A stretch of DNA of 6,520 bases, from the NCBI GenBank assembly GCA_017880705.1, contig JADGRS010000187.1, forward strand, positions 1 through 6,520, in the 5' to 3' direction. This stretch comes from Burkholderiales bacterium. GTDB taxonomy: Bacteria > Pseudomonadota > Gammaproteobacteria > Burkholderiales > Usitatibacteraceae. Below are positions 5,426 to 6,520 of this stretch, in pieces. Below the pieces are notes generated by a model. The model saw only the letters and a program-made list of their open reading frames with translations, was not told the origin of the DNA and made no database searches. Numbering within the stretch: position 1 is the first letter of the stretch; every line of letters begins with the position of its first letter. Made by a program: the position numbers and the translations under genes.

Positions 5426-6520
5426 ATGACGACACGCCTGCCCGTCGGGATCTTCTTTGCCCTCTTCACGATCTCGGGCTTCGCCGGGCTCATCTACGAA
5501 TCGATCTGGAGCCACTACCTCAAGCTCTTCCTCGGCCACGCGGCCTACGCCCAGACGCTCGTCCTCGCCATTTTCATGGGCGGCATGGCAATCGGCTCGT
5601 GGCTGGTGAGCCGCTTCACGCAGCGCATCGGCAATCTCCTCCTGGGCTATGCGTTCGCGGAGCTCGGCATCGGCCTTCTCGCGATCGCCTTCCACGGCAC
5701 GTTCCTCGCCGCCACGCGCTGGGCATTCGATACCGCCATGCCTGCGCTCGGCGGCACCGGCATTGACCTTTTCAAATGGAGCCTCGCTTCGCTCCTCATC
5801 CTGCCCGCGTCGATCCTGCTCGGCACGACCTTTCCGCTGATGAGCGCCGGCATCATGCGGCTCTACCCCGAGTCGGGAGGGCGGTCCCTCTCGATGCTGT
5901 ACTTCACCAACAGCTTCGGCGCGGCCATCGGCGTCCTCGCGAGCGGCTTCTACCTGATCGACCACTTCGGACTTCCCGGGACGATCCTCACCGCGGGCCT
6001 GCTCAACGTGTTGCTCGCGCTCGTCGTGTGGCTCATCGCGCGGCGCGTGGCGGTCGTGGCGCCGCGCGCCCCCGCGCCAGGCGCATCGGGCCCATCGGCG
6101 GGCCGGGACATCACGCGCGCGGTCCTGGTGCTCGCATTCTCCACGGGCGCGGCGTCCTTCATCTACGAGATCAGCTGGATCCGCATGCTGAGCCTGGGCC
6201 TGGGCGCCTCCACGCACTCGTTCGAGGTGATGCTTTCCGCCTTCATCCTCGCGATGTCCCTGGGCGCGTTCTGGTTCCGCAACCGCATCGCACGGCTGCG
6301 CAGCGACCTCGGGTGGCTCGCGGGACTCCTCGTGGCCAAGGCGTTCTTCGCGGTCTACGCCGTGTGGATCTACGCCGACGTGCTCGACTTCATCCACTGG
6401 ACGTTCCTCGCGGTGTCGCGCACGAGCGAGGGTTACGTCCTGTTCACCGGCGCCGGAATGCTCGCCTCGATGCTCGTCATGTTCCCGGCGGCGTTCTGCG
6501 CGGGAATGACGCTGCCGCTG
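5426..6520 (+). CDS. Multi-pass membrane protein, N-terminal part of a fused transporter-like/spermidine synthase family protein (3' end outside window)
   Basis: The frame opens at ATG 5426 and stays open for 365 codons to the window end. I count about ten hydrophobic segments, including residues 8-26, a second near 45-63, and later ones ending in AGMTLPL at the last bases. Two halves repeat one pattern: SGFAGLIYESIW near residue 17 matches TGAASFIYEISW near residue 240, and LPASILLGTTFPLM in the first half matches FPAAFCAGMTLPL in the second. This duplicated membrane part with (F/L)PL motifs is typical of proteins annotated as fused MFS/spermidine synthase, in which a cytoplasmic spermidine-synthase-like methyltransferase fold follows. 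That domain would lie beyond the window, so a polyamine role cannot be confirmed. There is no clear Shine-Dalgarno sequence before 5426. The gene lies 64 bases after the HD-GYP gene with no visible terminator, so read-through is possible, but a shared function is not indicated. Confidence 0.8.
   Translation, partial: MTTRLPVGIFFALFTISGFAGLIYESIWSHYLKLFLGHAAYAQTLVLAIFMGGMAIGSWLVSRFTQRIGNLLLGYAFAELGIGLLAIAFHGTFLAATRWAFDTAMPALGGTGIDLFKWSLASLLILPASILLGTTFPLMSAGIMRLYPESGGRSLSMLYFTNSFGAAIGVLASGFYLIDHFGLPGTILTAGLLNVLLALVVWLIARRVAVVAPRAPAPGASGPSAGRDITRAVLVLAFSTGAASFIYEISWIRMLSLGLGASTHSFEVMLSAFILAMSLGAFWFRNRIARLRSDLGWLAGLLVAKAFFAVYAVWIYADVLDFIHWTFLAVSRTSEGYVLFTGAGMLASMLVMFPAAFCAGMTLPL

Noticed and set aside
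3448..5493. 681-codon open frame on the - strand opposite the HD-GYP gene
   Set aside because: Same antisense artefact: Arg/Leu/Val/His-rich translation without motifs, opposite a gene with a full catalytic signature.
5150..6397. 415-codon open frame on the - strand over the end of the HD-GYP gene and the membrane protein gene
   Set aside because: Very rich in Glu, Arg, Ala and Asp with no domain; it spans two real + strand genes and the gap between them.

Overview
The window is GC-rich bacterial DNA, tightly packed, with five protein genes all on the + strand. Codon use is strongly biased to G/C at third positions, which creates long open frames on the opposite strand that I treat as shadows. 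GC-rich DNA, a class II cyclic-nucleotide-phosphodiesterase-like gene and a GspE/PilB-type ATPase fit a proteobacterium, most likely a betaproteobacterium. That is an inference from style and gene content, not a proven placement. I see no tRNA, rRNA, CRISPR array, insertion sequence or convincing Rho-independent terminator.

Layout: (1) 1-296, the 3' end of a gene whose product ends in a divergent FHA-like domain. (2) 297-489, a 193-base gap, the longest non-coding stretch and the best place for a promoter. (3) 490-1254, a metallo-beta-lactamase-fold hydrolase with the HxHLDH signature and all seven metal ligands, resembling class II 3',5'-cyclic-nucleotide phosphodiesterases. (4) 1265-3649, a 794-residue protein with an N-terminal GAF domain, a MshEN/GspE-N-like region and a complete type II secretion/type IV pilus assembly ATPase. 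(5) 3646-5361, a GAF plus HD-GYP protein, a predicted cyclic-di-GMP phosphodiesterase with a complete catalytic motif and a roughly 110-residue insertion inside the HD-GYP domain. (6) 5426-6520, the 5' part of a multi-pass membrane protein of the fused transporter-like/spermidine-synthase family, cut by the window end before any synthase domain.

Genes 3, 4 and 5 look like one transcription unit: gaps are 10 bases and then a 4-base GTGA stop/start overlap. Together they encode one possible cyclic-nucleotide hydrolase, one motor ATPase carrying a small-molecule sensor domain, and one cyclic-di-GMP hydrolase carrying a similar sensor domain. The most interesting reading is a compact signalling module in which a pilus/secretion motor is controlled by nucleotide second messengers: the two GAF domains share an RTGYRS motif and a partial NKFDE-like pattern. 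No pilin, inner-membrane platform or secretin gene is visible, so the machine driven by this ATPase is not known from the window. The module idea is inference; the domain assignments rest on motifs read directly from the sequence.
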